Made by a program: the position numbers and the translations under genes. This document shows positions 7,841-16,699 of a DNA stretch of 64,000 nt, piece by piece. The notes below the pieces were generated by a model that saw nothing but the letters and a program-made list of their open reading frames with translations, was not told the DNA's origin and did not search any database. Source of the stretch: Candidatus Pristimantibacillus lignocellulolyticus (GTDB lineage Bacteria; Bacillota; Bacilli; Paenibacillales; Paenibacillaceae); the NCBI GenBank assembly GCA_023639215.1, contig CP097899.1:3344001-3408000 (forward strand). Reading direction: 5' to 3'. The first letter of the stretch is position 1; each line of letters opens with the position of its first letter.

Positions 7841-9763
7841 TTATAGACGTTTTCTACGGAATAATACAATAATACATGAACCAATTAATATCGCAATAAT
7901 ACTGAATAATGTTGTTAGGGCATGATCTTGTTTCGCTTCTGTTGAAATCGTAGGGACTACAGATGAGGGGATAAAATTCATGCCCCCTCCCATCTGAACT
8001 TGACCCATATTTCCTTGACCACGACCGCCTCCTTGACCGCCGAAGTTCATACCACCAGTATTCTCATTATTTGCCATACGCTCAAGCATAACAAGAGCGT
8101 CATCGACAGATATACCATCAGGGAGTGGGAAGTCAGTTGCATTTGCTGTTCCATCTTTTATACTTTCAAGCACAGTTTTTGCTTCCTCAACAGTCATTCC
8201 ATTAAGGAGATCTAACGCACCGCCGCCGAAGTTCATGCCATCGGGAGGAGCCATTGCACCATCAGCGTTGTCTCCGGGACCGCCAAAGTTCATGCCATCA
8301 GGAGGAGCCACTGCACCATCAGCATTGCCACCTTGCCCGCCAAAGTTCATGCCATTAGGAGGAGCCATCGCACCATCAGCATTGCCGCCTTGCCCGTCAA
8401 AGTTCATGCCATCGGGAGGAGCCATCGCGCCATCAGCATTGTCACCGCGACCGCCAAAGTTCATCATTCCGCCGCCGCCACCATTGCCTGGACCAGAAGA
8501 GACAGAACCTGAACCATCACCAGCAGATTCAATTTCACCACTTAATTGTTTCGAAATCGAATCTATTTGAGTGTCCACGAAAGTTAATAGTGATGTTACA
8601 CCTTTTTCATACTCTTCATAAGTAACAAAAGCAGTAGGATCATCAGCAACGGAATCACTTATTAAAGCTTGAATTTCTTGCACTCTCTTTGCAAATTGCC
8701 CACTAGTGAATTCGGTCTCTATTAATTCGCTAATTATCGTATGATATTGCTCACGATAGGAGTCGCTTGCTATAAGATTAGCTATTAATGGTCTAGTATT
8801 AAGAGCAACACCTGTAGGTTCATCAATTAGAATACCAGAACCACCAAAGCCACCAAATGCCATATTCAGATCCCAAGGAATTAAGTTAAATATGCCATTT
8901 GTCTCATATAAATAATAATTATGCTTAAAGTTACCTGCATAGCTATCCAGATTAGCGATGACCGTATTGAGTGCTATAAATTTCAATGCAGATGTAACAT
9001 CAAGCACCTCTTCATAAACTTCACCATTGTTCAGCACATCCGTCATATGAAGGAGCGCCTCTTCGTTAGCTTTGCCATACTTCACATCAAGACCGGTGTA
9101 TTCAGCAAACGTCGCAAGATTAGTCAAATCTGCGCCAGTACCACCATTAGACTTATACAATGTACCAGAACTATCCTCAAACTCTCGCTCAATAAATGCG
9201 CTATTCATTTGTTCGACTGCTGTATATAACCCCCAAAGTTCTCCGTTAATATACACATTTACGAAAGAGTACTTAGGAGTTGGGATGCCCATGTTTTCCG
9301 CGATTTCATAAGCTAGAAATTCTCGCATATACGAAGCATCACTGAAATTATTATTGAGATTAATCGTTGTAATTCCTTCAATATTTTGTGATACGTATTC
9401 ATCAAGTGATAACTTGAAACTATAGCGCTCTGAATCTGTCATCCTAGCTACGGATGATAAACTTGAATTACCTTTCGTCCGGAATCCAACATTGTCTAAC
9501 TGTTTTCCGTTATACGTAACATTGGCAGAATGATATGCTTCCGCTGTTGGATCATCAAGTATTTCTTGAAATGCAGTTTCATCAATTGAAATTTCAACGG
9601 ATACGATTTCGTTTTTAGGAAAGTAGATCGAGTCTAATTTACTAGTTGATGCAGTTCCAGTAACTTTATTAGAGGTGCTAGAATTAGAGCACCCGCTAAT
9701 TAGTCCAAGCAGAAGAATTAGACTGACACTGATTAACATTGATTTTGTTGATGTTAATTTCAT
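7841..9763 (-). CDS. CotH kinase-like lipoprotein with Gly/Asn/Pro repeat region
   Basis: CotH-family proteins are atypical secreted kinases; Bacillus CotH phosphorylates spore coat proteins. The 640-residue product has a lipobox LISGCSN (Cys near 25), then the CotH domain over about residues 55-390, with GFRTKGNSS, YEIAENMGIPTPKYSFVNV and NLIPWDLNMAFGG matching the family's nucleotide and metal-binding stretches. After about residue 420 comes a glycine-rich region with 19-residue repeats of the type NADGAMAPPDGMNFGG. The C-terminus ends in a transmembrane helix and an RRKR tail. It would therefore be membrane-anchored at both ends. It is downstream of VTC and DUF4956 genes in the same direction, 15 bases apart, so it belongs to that operon. 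Confidence 0.88.
   Translation of the reverse strand: MKLTSTKSMLISVSLILLLGLISGCSNSSTSNKVTGTASTSKLDSIYFPKNEIVSVEISIDETAFQEILDDPTAEAYHSANVTYNGKQLDNVGFRTKGNSSLSSVARMTDSERYSFKLSLDEYVSQNIEGITTINLNNNFSDASYMREFLAYEIAENMGIPTPKYSFVNVYINGELWGLYTAVEQMNSAFIEREFEDSSGTLYKSNGGTGADLTNLATFAEYTGLDVKYGKANEEALLHMTDVLNNGEVYEEVLDVTSALKFIALNTVIANLDSYAGNFKHNYYLYETNGIFNLIPWDLNMAFGGFGGSGILIDEPTGVALNTRPLIANLIASDSYREQYHTIISELIETEFTSGQFAKRVQEIQALISDSVADDPTAFVTYEEYEKGVTSLLTFVDTQIDSISKQLSGEIESAGDGSGSVSSGPGNGGGGGMMNFGGRGDNADGAMAPPDGMNFDGQGGNADGAMAPPNGMNFGGQGGNADGAVAPPDGMNFGGPGDNADGAMAPPDGMNFGGGALDLLNGMTVEEAKTVLESIKDGTANATDFPLPDGISVDDALVMLERMANNENTGGMNFGGQGGGRGQGNMGQVQMGGGMNFIPSSVVPTISTEAKQDHALTTLFSIIAILIGSCIIVLFRRKRL
8230..8463 (-). 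repeat. 57-bp coding tandem repeat within the CotH-like gene
   Basis: The phrase agttcatgcc recurs at 8230, 8287, 8344, 8401 and partly at 8458, an exact 57-bp period encoding 19 residues per unit. The copies differ at a few third positions and in the Gly/Gln/Pro position. Unit number is likely to vary between strains. Confidence 0.9.
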
Positions 9764-9777
9764 ATCGTCCTCCTAGA

Positions 9778-10506
9778 TTAAGATACGTAATCGCCATTGT
9801 AGCTAATTAATACTGCTGTTTGTACACCTGGAATAGCTGCTAAATTGTTAATGAACGAACCAGTTTTTTCTTTGAGACGTATTTCAAACGTAACTTCGAT
9901 ATTACCAGGAGTAACTGTTTTTTGTTTAACATTGAATTTTTTGACTTCAGCTGAAATTTTAGCTTGAGCTTGTTGTTCTGCCGTATCGTGATCACAATTA
10001 ACAACAAGTAAATAAGGAGTTTCTGTAGATCCACCTTTAATAAAGAAGAACAAGATTAATCCAATAACGAGTGAGCCGATAATTGCTAGAGTATAGAAAC
10101 CAGCACCTGTGACGATACCTGCTACTGCTGCCCAGAATAAGAAGATAAGGTCTGTAGGGTCTTTAATTGGCGTTCTAAAACGTACAATGGACAAGGCTCC
10201 AACCATACCAAGAGATAACACTAGATTAGAGTTAATAGCAATAATTACTGTCGCTGTAATCATTGTCATTCCGATTAGTGCTACGTTGAAACTTTTAGAA
10301 TACAAAATGCCACTAAATATACGGCGATATAAAAAATAAATAAATAGTCCAACAATGAAAGAAATAGCTAGTGAAATAATGATCTGACCAATTGCAATAT
10401 CTGTACCAAAGCTATCTAGCACCGAGTTTTTAATAATATCTGTAAATGTGGTGCTTGTTGTGTCAGTAGCTGCTGCTGCTGAAGTTACTGTGTTCGTTGT
10501 TTCCAT
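9778..10506 (-). CDS. DUF4956 family membrane protein
   Basis: This 242-residue protein has a Thr/Ala-rich soluble N-terminus, four or five membrane helices between about residues 35 and 160, and a cytoplasmic ferredoxin-like C-terminal domain that contains the stretch TPYLLVVNCDHDTAEQQ. The strongly conserved stretch SLGMVGALSIVRFRTPIKDP is typical of DUF4956. Its biochemical function is not known. A TTG fifteen bases upstream is in frame, but GGGAGG sits in that extension, so the ATG is preferred. The ATG shares one base with the stop of the VTC gene (TAATG), so translation is coupled. It is an invariant neighbour of VTC and CotH genes in many Gram-positive bacteria. Confidence 0.9.
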   Translation of the reverse strand: METTNTVTSAAAATDTTSTTFTDIIKNSVLDSFGTDIAIGQIIISLAISFIVGLFIYFLYRRIFSGILYSKSFNVALIGMTMITATVIIAINSNLVLSLGMVGALSIVRFRTPIKDPTDLIFLFWAAVAGIVTGAGFYTLAIIGSLVIGLILFFFIKGGSTETPYLLVVNCDHDTAEQQAQAKISAEVKKFNVKQKTVTPGNIEVTFEIRLKEKTGSFINNLAAIPGVQTAVLISYNGDYVS

Positions 10507-11219
10507 TAATAATCCTCCCAATTGTTTGCTTTATTGTACTTGCGGCAAATAACATATTTTGATGCTGACGTTCGATTAACGCCTTCAAGCTGTAATACTG
10601 CTTGTATCGCTTGCGGTAAATATTCGTCATATTTAACTTCTAAAATGATTCTTTCTTCATCTAGCGCAGGAATTGGTTTTAGGTTAGGATCAAAAATATC
10701 AATATTGTTTAATCCTGTTCGTAATTGCTTGTCGAATGTAATGCGAACATTCCCATGCCGAGAAACATAAGGTTCACGGACATAATCAACAATGATAATC
10801 GGGCGAAGTAATTGATTTTTCATCTGACCATAGATCTCTAGTAGTAGTGGCTTATTCCCTTCTTTTAATACTTCATAATTTCCGTCAATAATCTGATCGT
10901 ACATTGCTCTTGTGATAGGTTCTTTTACTTTGGCAATATAATCACGACATTTTATTTTTTTTTCAAAATGAATCAGGTTATCACTTTTGTTGTATATCCG
11001 AATTCGATATTTGGCGCGATCGCGAATGCCGCCTAACTTTTCGTGCAATGCTGTATTTTGTATGTCATCAAAGTACAAACTGCGAATATGATATTCTCCT
11101 TCTTCAGACACATACTGGTCTAATTGTAAAATGCCTTTTAACTTCTGAGTAATAATGAAACGTTGATGAGGACTAATATAATATTTGAACTCATTGCGAT
11201 ATTTTAACGATTTGCTCAT
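10506..11219 (-). CDS. Polyphosphate polymerase (VTC) domain protein
   Basis: VTC domains form a tunnel-shaped fold that in yeast makes polyphosphate from ATP. This 237-residue protein consists of the domain alone: KYRNEFKYYIS at the start, HIRSLYFDD, KYRIRIYNKSD, HFEKKIKCRDYIAK, VDYVREPYV and ILEVKYDEYLP, which carry the conserved basic and acidic residues lining the tunnel. No signal peptide or membrane helix is seen. The start was placed at the ATG after GAGGTG rather than at an in-frame ATG that overlaps that ribosome site. It is the first gene of the VTC-DUF4956-CotH operon. Whether it makes polyphosphate or another product is not known. Confidence 0.88.
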   Translation of the reverse strand: MSKSLKYRNEFKYYISPHQRFIITQKLKGILQLDQYVSEEGEYHIRSLYFDDIQNTALHEKLGGIRDRAKYRIRIYNKSDNLIHFEKKIKCRDYIAKVKEPITRAMYDQIIDGNYEVLKEGNKPLLLEIYGQMKNQLLRPIIIVDYVREPYVSRHGNVRITFDKQLRTGLNNIDIFDPNLKPIPALDEERIILEVKYDEYLPQAIQAVLQLEGVNRTSASKYVICRKYNKANNWEDY

Positions 11220-11376
11220 GTTACACCTCATTTCTATTTCGTAGTTATCAATGTATATTTTTATTGTAAAGTTGAATGCTTATACGAAAATGAATAGCAA
11301 CTGAAAGAAGGCTGAATGCTTGTCAATAGTGTTTTGTGTTAAACTTTTGTAAAAGTAATGAAAGTAGGTGATAGTT

Positions 11377-12597
11377 ATGAAAAAAGAAAAAATTATTATA
11401 GTGATCATAATCGCTATAATGTTGGTTGGCATTGTTATCGCAGAATATATGAAGAATAGTGAAAGTCAAAGGCCTTATGGAGTAACCATCTCCATTGTAG
11501 ATAATACAACGCGTATTATAAGTTGGAGTTCCCCCCAACTAGAAGTTCAACCTTATATTGAATGGATTGATGCTACCGAATACAACAAATGGGACGCTGA
11601 AAATGTGAAAGTAACAACTGCAACTGTGAAAGAACATATAAATAGTAATAATGAGATTTATTATCGTTATTCCGTTAAACTGGATAGTCTCGAAGAGGAT
11701 AAGAGCTATACATATCGTGTTGGTGGAGCGGACAAGAAGTTACGAAGTGACAATGCTGTGTTCAACATCTATCATGCTGATCAGGAGCAGTTTTCCTTCA
11801 TTCATGTCACAGATTCTCAAGGAGAGACTGAAAATGATTTTAAGATATGGGGACAAACATTAGACAAAGCAATAAAAACATTGCCAGAAGCTCAATTTAT
11901 TGTGCATAGCGGTGATTTGACAGAAGATCCTAATGTCGAGCAGCAGTGGAAATGGTTCTTTCAATTTAGTAAGTCTATGATGGGTCTACCTTTCATGCCA
12001 ACAACAGGCAATCATGAACAATTGAATGAAGAGCCAACTAGCTATCATTCTCATTTTACGTTACCTTTGAATGGTGCTGATAAGCTAATTGCTGAAACGA
12101 GTTACTATTTTGAATATAGTAATTTGCTCTATATTAGTATGAATACTGAGGCGGACATCGATGAACAAACGAGTTGGTTAGAACAAGTGTTAGAGGAACA
12201 TCCACAGAAGTGGATTGTGGTATCTATGCATAGAGGTGTATACGGTGGCAGTCGATTTAAAGAGGCTGATGATTGGGTGAAATTATTTGATAAGTATGGT
12301 GTAGAGCTTGTGTTACAAGGACATAACCATGAGTATTCGAGAAGTTTTCCTCTAATCGACGGTGAGGCAGTTGAAGGTCAATCGGATGATATTACTGAAG
12401 GTACGGTGTATGTAACAATGAACGCTTCTGGTACGAAGTTTAATGAGAAGAAAAAGGATAAGAAATATCAAGCTGTTCATTTCCAGAATGATTTACAAAT
12501 GTTTGGTACTGTATCTGTCTCGTCAACTGAACTAATTTACAACGCCTATGATATTAATGGAGACTTACTCGATACATTTACAATTAAGCAAAAGTAA
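11377..12597 (+). CDS. Exported metallophosphoesterase, purple-acid-phosphatase-like
   Basis: This 406-residue protein has an N-terminal membrane anchor (KKEKIIIVIIIAIMLVGIVI), a fibronectin-like N-terminal domain with many aromatic residues (about 35-130) and a calcineurin-like phosphoesterase domain. The metal-binding motifs are visible in order: DSQGE, VHSGDLTED, TTGNHEQ, SMHRG and GHNHEYSR. It should hydrolyse phosphate esters at the outer face of the membrane. The ATG follows GTAGGTG by seven bases; the GTG three codons earlier lies within that site. It is divergent from the VTC operon, and a polyphosphate- or phosphoprotein-related role there is plausible but unproved. Confidence 0.87.
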   Translation: MKKEKIIIVIIIAIMLVGIVIAEYMKNSESQRPYGVTISIVDNTTRIISWSSPQLEVQPYIEWIDATEYNKWDAENVKVTTATVKEHINSNNEIYYRYSVKLDSLEEDKSYTYRVGGADKKLRSDNAVFNIYHADQEQFSFIHVTDSQGETENDFKIWGQTLDKAIKTLPEAQFIVHSGDLTEDPNVEQQWKWFFQFSKSMMGLPFMPTTGNHEQLNEEPTSYHSHFTLPLNGADKLIAETSYYFEYSNLLYISMNTEADIDEQTSWLEQVLEEHPQKWIVVSMHRGVYGGSRFKEADDWVKLFDKYGVELVLQGHNHEYSRSFPLIDGEAVEGQSDDITEGTVYVTMNASGTKFNEKKKDKKYQAVHFQNDLQMFGTVSVSSTELIYNAYDINGDLLDTFTIKQK

Positions 12598-12599
12598 GT

Positions 12600-12650
12600 G
12601 AAAAGCGTAAGATGGTCTATGACTTACATAGACATCTTACGCTTTTCGTT
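12600..12650 (+). terminator. Terminator after metallophosphoesterase
   Basis: GAAAAGCGTAAGATG-TCTATG pairs with CATAGA-CATCTTACGCTTTTC with one bulged G and a short loop, followed by a weak T-rich tract. Confidence 0.85.
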
Positions 12651-12720
12651 ATTTATACCGGCTTTCACTTACACTCAAATGACTTAATTATTATTAGAAT
12701 AGGAGCTAATGGGGGTTAAG

Positions 12721-13093
12721 GTGAGTGAGGTCCACAGATTATTCTAAAAACGTTCTTGGAGTTTAGTAGAGGATATATCAATTATTGATCTTGGAGAATC
12801 CGATGCTAGCGTTGGTGAATGGCGGGGAATTAAAGCATTACACATAAAAATGGAGGTACGGCTGCTTTTATAAACCATAAGTTTCAATCGGAATCTTTCC
12901 GTCTCCAAGCACCAGTAGCGATACCAGAAGCCGTTGGTTTTATAGGTTTAGTTTTCGGAGCTAGTGATTCAACTAAAATGGAACCTTAAATCTTAACAGA
13001 CTATCTAAATCAGAAAAAGAAAAGATAGTTCGAATTAAGAGTTTCCTCACCCTATTAAAGGAAACAGAATCTTATTTGGAGAAAAATGCTTAA
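12721..13093 (+). pseudogene. Decayed unknown gene
   Basis: Three reading-frame pieces follow one another: GTG at 12721 preceded by GGGGGTTAAG with an early stop, then ...SIIDLGESDASVGEWRGI, then a shifted frame with NGGTAAFINHKF and IPEAVGFIGLVFGAS, and finally SKSEKEKIVRIKSFLTLLK ending at TAA 13093. Each piece has protein-like composition, but no frame spans the whole. I do not recognise the family. It is followed by a cassette-type repeat. Confidence 0.45.
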
Positions 13094-13165
13094 ATATTAT
13101 TCAAGTAGAGTTAAAAAGTAAATAAACTGTTTTTTATTGGGGAGTATGTCTCTAGAAATCGATCG

Positions 13166-13191
13166 TTAAGCTAACGGGCAGCATAGTTTAA
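13166..13191 (+). repeat. Cassette-type hairpin repeat, copy 1
   Basis: TTAAGCTA, loop ACGGGCAGCA, TAGTTTAA. The arms can pair over eight positions with one G-T. This is the best-preserved copy of the family and lies between the decayed gene and the amidase. Confidence 0.8.
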
Positions 13192-13291
13192 ACCACAAAT
13201 AATACATAGTAAATTATTTCTGTTGGTTATATACTATTGATATCAAAAAATACTAAAATATAGAAATTTAGAATTGGAGTGCCTCTCTAAA

Positions 13292-14776
13292 ATGGATAAA
13301 ACGATAAACGAAATGTTATTCGAGATAGACATTGCTTCGTTACAAGCGGCGATGGAGTTAGGCACGTTAACGGCAGTGGATTGCGTTCGCTGGTATTTAG
13401 AGCGAATTGAACGATTTAACCCAATTCTGAAAGCGGTGCTGGAAGTAAATCCGGACGCGATTGCTGTCGCAGAGTCGCTAGACGAAGAACGACAACAAGG
13501 TAGATCTCGCGGACCGCTTCACGGCATTCCTATCGTGCTCAAGGACAATATCGATACAGGTGACCGTATGCATACTAGTGCCGGATCGGTCGCACTGGCG
13601 AACCATTTCGCCCCGAAGGATTCGTACTTAGCCGCACAATTAAGGGCTGCAGGAACAGTATTTTTGGGCAAGGCTAATATGACGGAATGGGCGAATTTCA
13701 TGTCGCCTACGATGTGGGCAGGGTATAGCTCAAGAGGTGGCTTGACACTAAATCCTTATGGTCCCGGTGAATTGTTCGTAGGTGGATCGAGCTCTGGATC
13801 CGGTGTATCGGTTGCCGCTAATTTGTGTACCGCTGCGATCGGAACAGAAACTTCAGGTTCAATCATCAGCCCGTCCTCTCAGAACTATCTCGTCGGCCTG
13901 AAGCCCACAATCGGGCTCGTCAGTCGTTCGGGCATTATCCCGATTACTCAAAGCCAAGATTCAGCCGGCCCAATGACTCGGACAGTCAGGGACGCAGCAA
14001 TCTTACTGAGTGCTATGACAGACACGGACCTGGAAGATGCATCCATGTTATCTAATAAACGAATAGCACACAAGGACTATACACGGTTTTTGGACCTTAA
14101 CGGTTTAAGTGCTGCGAGAATCGGTGTTCCGCGTCAATATTATCGAGGACTGGACCAATCCCGGTTAGCGATTATTGAACGAGCAATCGCCTTATGCAAG
14201 GAATGCGGGGCCATTATCATCGACCCAATATCGTTGCCTTGCGAGAGTGCTAAGTGGGACTGGGACGTGATGCGTTTCGAGTTCAAGAAAGGACTGAACG
14301 ATTACCTCGCCAAAGCAGGTACTGGTACTTCGGTTAGAACGTTAGATGAACTCATAGCCTATAACGAAACGAATCGAGACTCCGCACTTAAATACGGTCA
14401 AGATACGCTAATCTGGTCTAACGAAACGAGTGGAATGTTAACCGAAACGGAGTACATCGAGAGTTTACTCCTAAACCAAGAGGTAGCCCGAGGCCAGGGA
14501 ATCGACCATGCGATTCGCGAGTATCGATTGGACGCACTGCTGTTTCTTGGTAACGAAGATGGTCTCGATTTGTCCGCACGTGCGGGGTATCCTGCTATTA
14601 CAGTACCGGGAGGATATGCTGAGACAGGAATCATCGCTGAAGGAGGCTATACGACCAAGGGGCCGCAGGGGATAACCTTTGTCGGAACCGCATACAGTGA
14701 ACCTTCGCTATTCAGACTTGCCTATGCTTACGAGCAAGCAAGCAATAACCGTTTTGCACCGCCCGATCCGATTTAG
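13292..14776 (+). CDS. Amidase (amidase signature family)
   Basis: Amidase-signature enzymes hydrolyse amides through a Ser-cisSer-Lys triad. In this 494-residue protein the Lys is in IPIVLKDNID (about residue 84), the glycine/serine-rich signature is GGSSSGSGVSVAANLC (165-179), and the nucleophile region is GTETSGSI (184-191). The protein has typical length and no signal peptide. An upstream TTG at 13274 overlaps the GGAG ribosome site, so the ATG at 13292 is preferred. Base composition is visibly richer in G+C than neighbouring genes, which suggests recent acquisition. The gene is flanked on both sides by cassette-type repeats. The substrate is unknown. Confidence 0.88.
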   Translation: MDKTINEMLFEIDIASLQAAMELGTLTAVDCVRWYLERIERFNPILKAVLEVNPDAIAVAESLDEERQQGRSRGPLHGIPIVLKDNIDTGDRMHTSAGSVALANHFAPKDSYLAAQLRAAGTVFLGKANMTEWANFMSPTMWAGYSSRGGLTLNPYGPGELFVGGSSSGSGVSVAANLCTAAIGTETSGSIISPSSQNYLVGLKPTIGLVSRSGIIPITQSQDSAGPMTRTVRDAAILLSAMTDTDLEDASMLSNKRIAHKDYTRFLDLNGLSAARIGVPRQYYRGLDQSRLAIIERAIALCKECGAIIIDPISLPCESAKWDWDVMRFEFKKGLNDYLAKAGTGTSVRTLDELIAYNETNRDSALKYGQDTLIWSNETSGMLTETEYIESLLLNQEVARGQGIDHAIREYRLDALLFLGNEDGLDLSARAGYPAITVPGGYAETGIIAEGGYTTKGPQGITFVGTAYSEPSLFRLAYAYEQASNNRFAPPDPI

Positions 14777-14820
14777 TCGAGAACTCAAAACAAAGAACAG
14801 AGAATCACTCTCATCGCTAA

Positions 14821-14847
14821 CTGAGCTAACGGAAAATGATAGTTTTT
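14821..14847 (+). repeat. Cassette-type hairpin repeat, copy 2
   Basis: CTGAGCTA, loop ACGGAAAATGA, TAGTTTTT. A diverged copy located 45 bases after the amidase stop codon. Confidence 0.6.
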
Positions 14848-14955
14848 ATGACAACAGTGGCAGTCTAAGATTTTAATTATCAAGTCTTGGTCTGCCAATG
14901 CTTTATATTAATGTTTGAGTCTAAACACAATACGCTATTGCAAATAAAACTAAAC

Positions 14956-16155
14956 TTATTTGGTTTTTCTATAATCATGTTTTATTAAGTTACAATCATT
15001 AAAAATAGAAAACCTCTTTAAACACCCATCTAAATCCGCTTGAAATTCAGAAGTATTGTTAGTTTCCTGCTCAAACCATATTTTTTTTACTATTAGAGTA
15101 CGTGTCTCTTTCTCAATACGTATCTCTGTCCTACCAATAAATTTATCTCCATGTAGAATTGGTAATATATAATAACCATATTTCCGTTTTGACTCAGGTG
15201 TGTATATTTCCCATTTATAGTCGAAATTAAAGAGTTTGTATATAAGTTTTCTATCCCACATAAGATTATCTAGAGGGGCAATTAATTCACAACGTTCATC
15301 CCATTCTTGTTTTCTTTTAATTACTTCAATGAGTGGAATATCTTCTACCAAACAATACAAAGCCTCGTTGAATTTTTCTACATAAATAGGAATAATCTTT
15401 TTTTCTGATATTAATTGTTGAAAGACTTCTTTTCGCTGCTCTGCTTTAAAATTCCATATGTTTAACCATGCATCTGATGCTCGATTCCACAATAGACCCA
15501 CTGCCCCGATACGACGAAGCACACGCCATTTTAAATGTTCTAAATCATGTTTAAGAGGATCTTCTGTAATTAATATTTCGGAATCTATATGATTAGTCGA
15601 AAAATCATAATACTTACGAGTACCTTTTTTATGATGTATAACTAACTCCCCCGTCGTATACATCTGCTCTAAAACTGATCGAGCTGCATTATTCCCTCCG
15701 CTCCAATGAATATTTGATTGCCAGTTAAAATGATCGCTGAATTTAATATCATCTGAACTTAATGCTCCATACTGCTTAATTTTTTCACGTATTTTATCTG
15801 ATAGGATCTCTATTTGTTCATACTTCATAGCATTTTCTCGAGCTGCTTCTCTATATCTTTCAAAATAAGGCCATTGAGTAACAGATATTATAGATAGATT
15901 CTTATCAGGATAATCAATTAGTACTCTCTCTTCATATAATAAATCATAGAGCATTTTTTTACTGAATCCTCGTACACGAGATTGTAATACTAGTTCTGCA
16001 TTTTTTCCACAAGTATCTATTGGATCATACTGAATACATCCACCCTGACTTATATATTCCATAACTCCCTTTTTTTCTATAAATCTATACGTACCTAATA
16101 GCCCCTGTTTAAGAAGGATAAATTGTCTAGCTTGTCTATTGGATAAATGTATCAC
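14956..16155 (-). CDS. YcaQ/AlkZ-like DNA glycosylase (winged-helix family)
   Basis: YcaQ-type enzymes are winged-helix DNA glycosylases that unhook alkylated bases and interstrand crosslinks. The 399-residue protein shows the family's opening LSNRQARQFILLKQGL, the catalytic Q-x-D stretch as GCIQYDPID near residue 43, and a C-terminal beta barrel containing LIAPLDNLMWDRKLI and GYYILPILHGDKFIGR. A GTG two codons upstream is possible, but AAGGAG is spaced five bases from the GTG at 16155. It is the only minus-strand intact gene in the front of the cassette-like zone. A DinB-type fragment lies directly upstream and overlaps its ribosome site, so the gene may have been joined to that site by a deletion. 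Confidence 0.87.
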   Translation of the reverse strand: MIHLSNRQARQFILLKQGLLGTYRFIEKKGVMEYISQGGCIQYDPIDTCGKNAELVLQSRVRGFSKKMLYDLLYEERVLIDYPDKNLSIISVTQWPYFERYREAARENAMKYEQIEILSDKIREKIKQYGALSSDDIKFSDHFNWQSNIHWSGGNNAARSVLEQMYTTGELVIHHKKGTRKYYDFSTNHIDSEILITEDPLKHDLEHLKWRVLRRIGAVGLLWNRASDAWLNIWNFKAEQRKEVFQQLISEKKIIPIYVEKFNEALYCLVEDIPLIEVIKRKQEWDERCELIAPLDNLMWDRKLIYKLFNFDYKWEIYTPESKRKYGYYILPILHGDKFIGRTEIRIEKETRTLIVKKIWFEQETNNTSEFQADLDGCLKRFSIFNDCNLIKHDYRKTK

Positions 16156-16157
16156 TC

Positions 16158-16289
16158 TCACTCCTTACTATGTAGTTTAATCTTGTGACCCTCCACAATA
16201 CTCTGATCCAATTTCTCATCCGTAATTACCTGCAACACTTGCAGTGTTCCCTTCATAGATACTAACCAATCTAGGATAAAATCATCAAT
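16158..16289 (-). pseudogene. DinB-family N-terminal fragment
   Basis: The frame reads IDDFILDWLVSMKGTLQVLQ followed by VITDEKLDQSIVEGH and a stop at 16158. This matches the first helix and the DEKLDQ...EGH region of DinB-like metal-binding proteins. The remaining three quarters of the family are missing, and no convincing start codon is present. The stop lies in the ribosome site of the YcaQ-like gene. Confidence 0.6.
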
Positions 16290-16488
16290 TTTTCTATATA
16301 TAATATTCCTTCTTATCATTAAACACTATCTTAGTATACAAAAAATAAATAAAAATGCAAACAAGTGTTCTTGTTTTAAAGGGGGTCCAGATAAAATTTT
16401 GGAATCGGAAAATAAAGTAGCAACATTCACTAAGATCTGAGCGTATTCTTTTAGAGCTTAAATGAATAGTATTAGTGCTGAACATTTA

Positions 16489-16520
16489 TTGAACTAACGG
16501 GCAGAAAACCGTAATAATTA
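16489..16520 (+). repeat. Cassette-type hairpin repeat, copy 3
   Basis: TTGAACTA followed by ACGGGCAG. The right arm has drifted (GTAATAATTAA). It precedes the riboswitch and DJ-1/PfpI gene. Confidence 0.6.
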
Positions 16521-16566
16521 ACTTGATGTATTATATATTTCAGAATATAATAAAGTAAATATTTGG

Positions 16567-16636
16567 TATGTGTGACTGGCGAAACGTGGAGAACCACGAG
16601 GAAGCACATATTTCATACGCCGTTCGCCTGGGCAAA
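16567..16636 (+). promoter_or_regulatory. ZTP (pfl) riboswitch aptamer
   Basis: The features of the ZMP/ZTP-sensing pfl motif are present: outer stem TATGTG (16567-16572) with CACATA (16605-16610), the conserved GACTGGCG, inner hairpin CGTGG-AGAA-CCACG followed by AGGAAGC, and the 3' conserved CGCCTGGGCA (16625-16634), whose CGCC can form the pseudoknot with GGCG. These RNAs sense the purine intermediate ZMP/ZTP when one-carbon folate is short and normally precede purine or folate genes. Here the next gene is DJ-1/PfpI, with a terminator immediately downstream of the aptamer. Confidence 0.85.
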
Positions 16637-16665
16637 GTATTTGATCTAAGATCAGATGCTTTTTT
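16637..16665 (+). terminator. Riboswitch-coupled intrinsic terminator
   Basis: GTATTTGATCT pairs with AGATCAGATGC (two G-T pairs) and is followed by six T. It begins two bases after the aptamer's conserved 3' element, so ligand binding can plausibly control readthrough into the DJ-1/PfpI gene. Confidence 0.78.
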
Positions 16666-16699
16666 GTGTTTTTATCCATGAAAGGGACGGTGTTATGGA

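Noticed and set aside
8235..8570. Plus-strand frame with repeated Pro/Ser/Gly units
   Set aside because: It is the antisense reading of the 57-bp repeats in the CotH-like gene and has no ribosome site or independent support.
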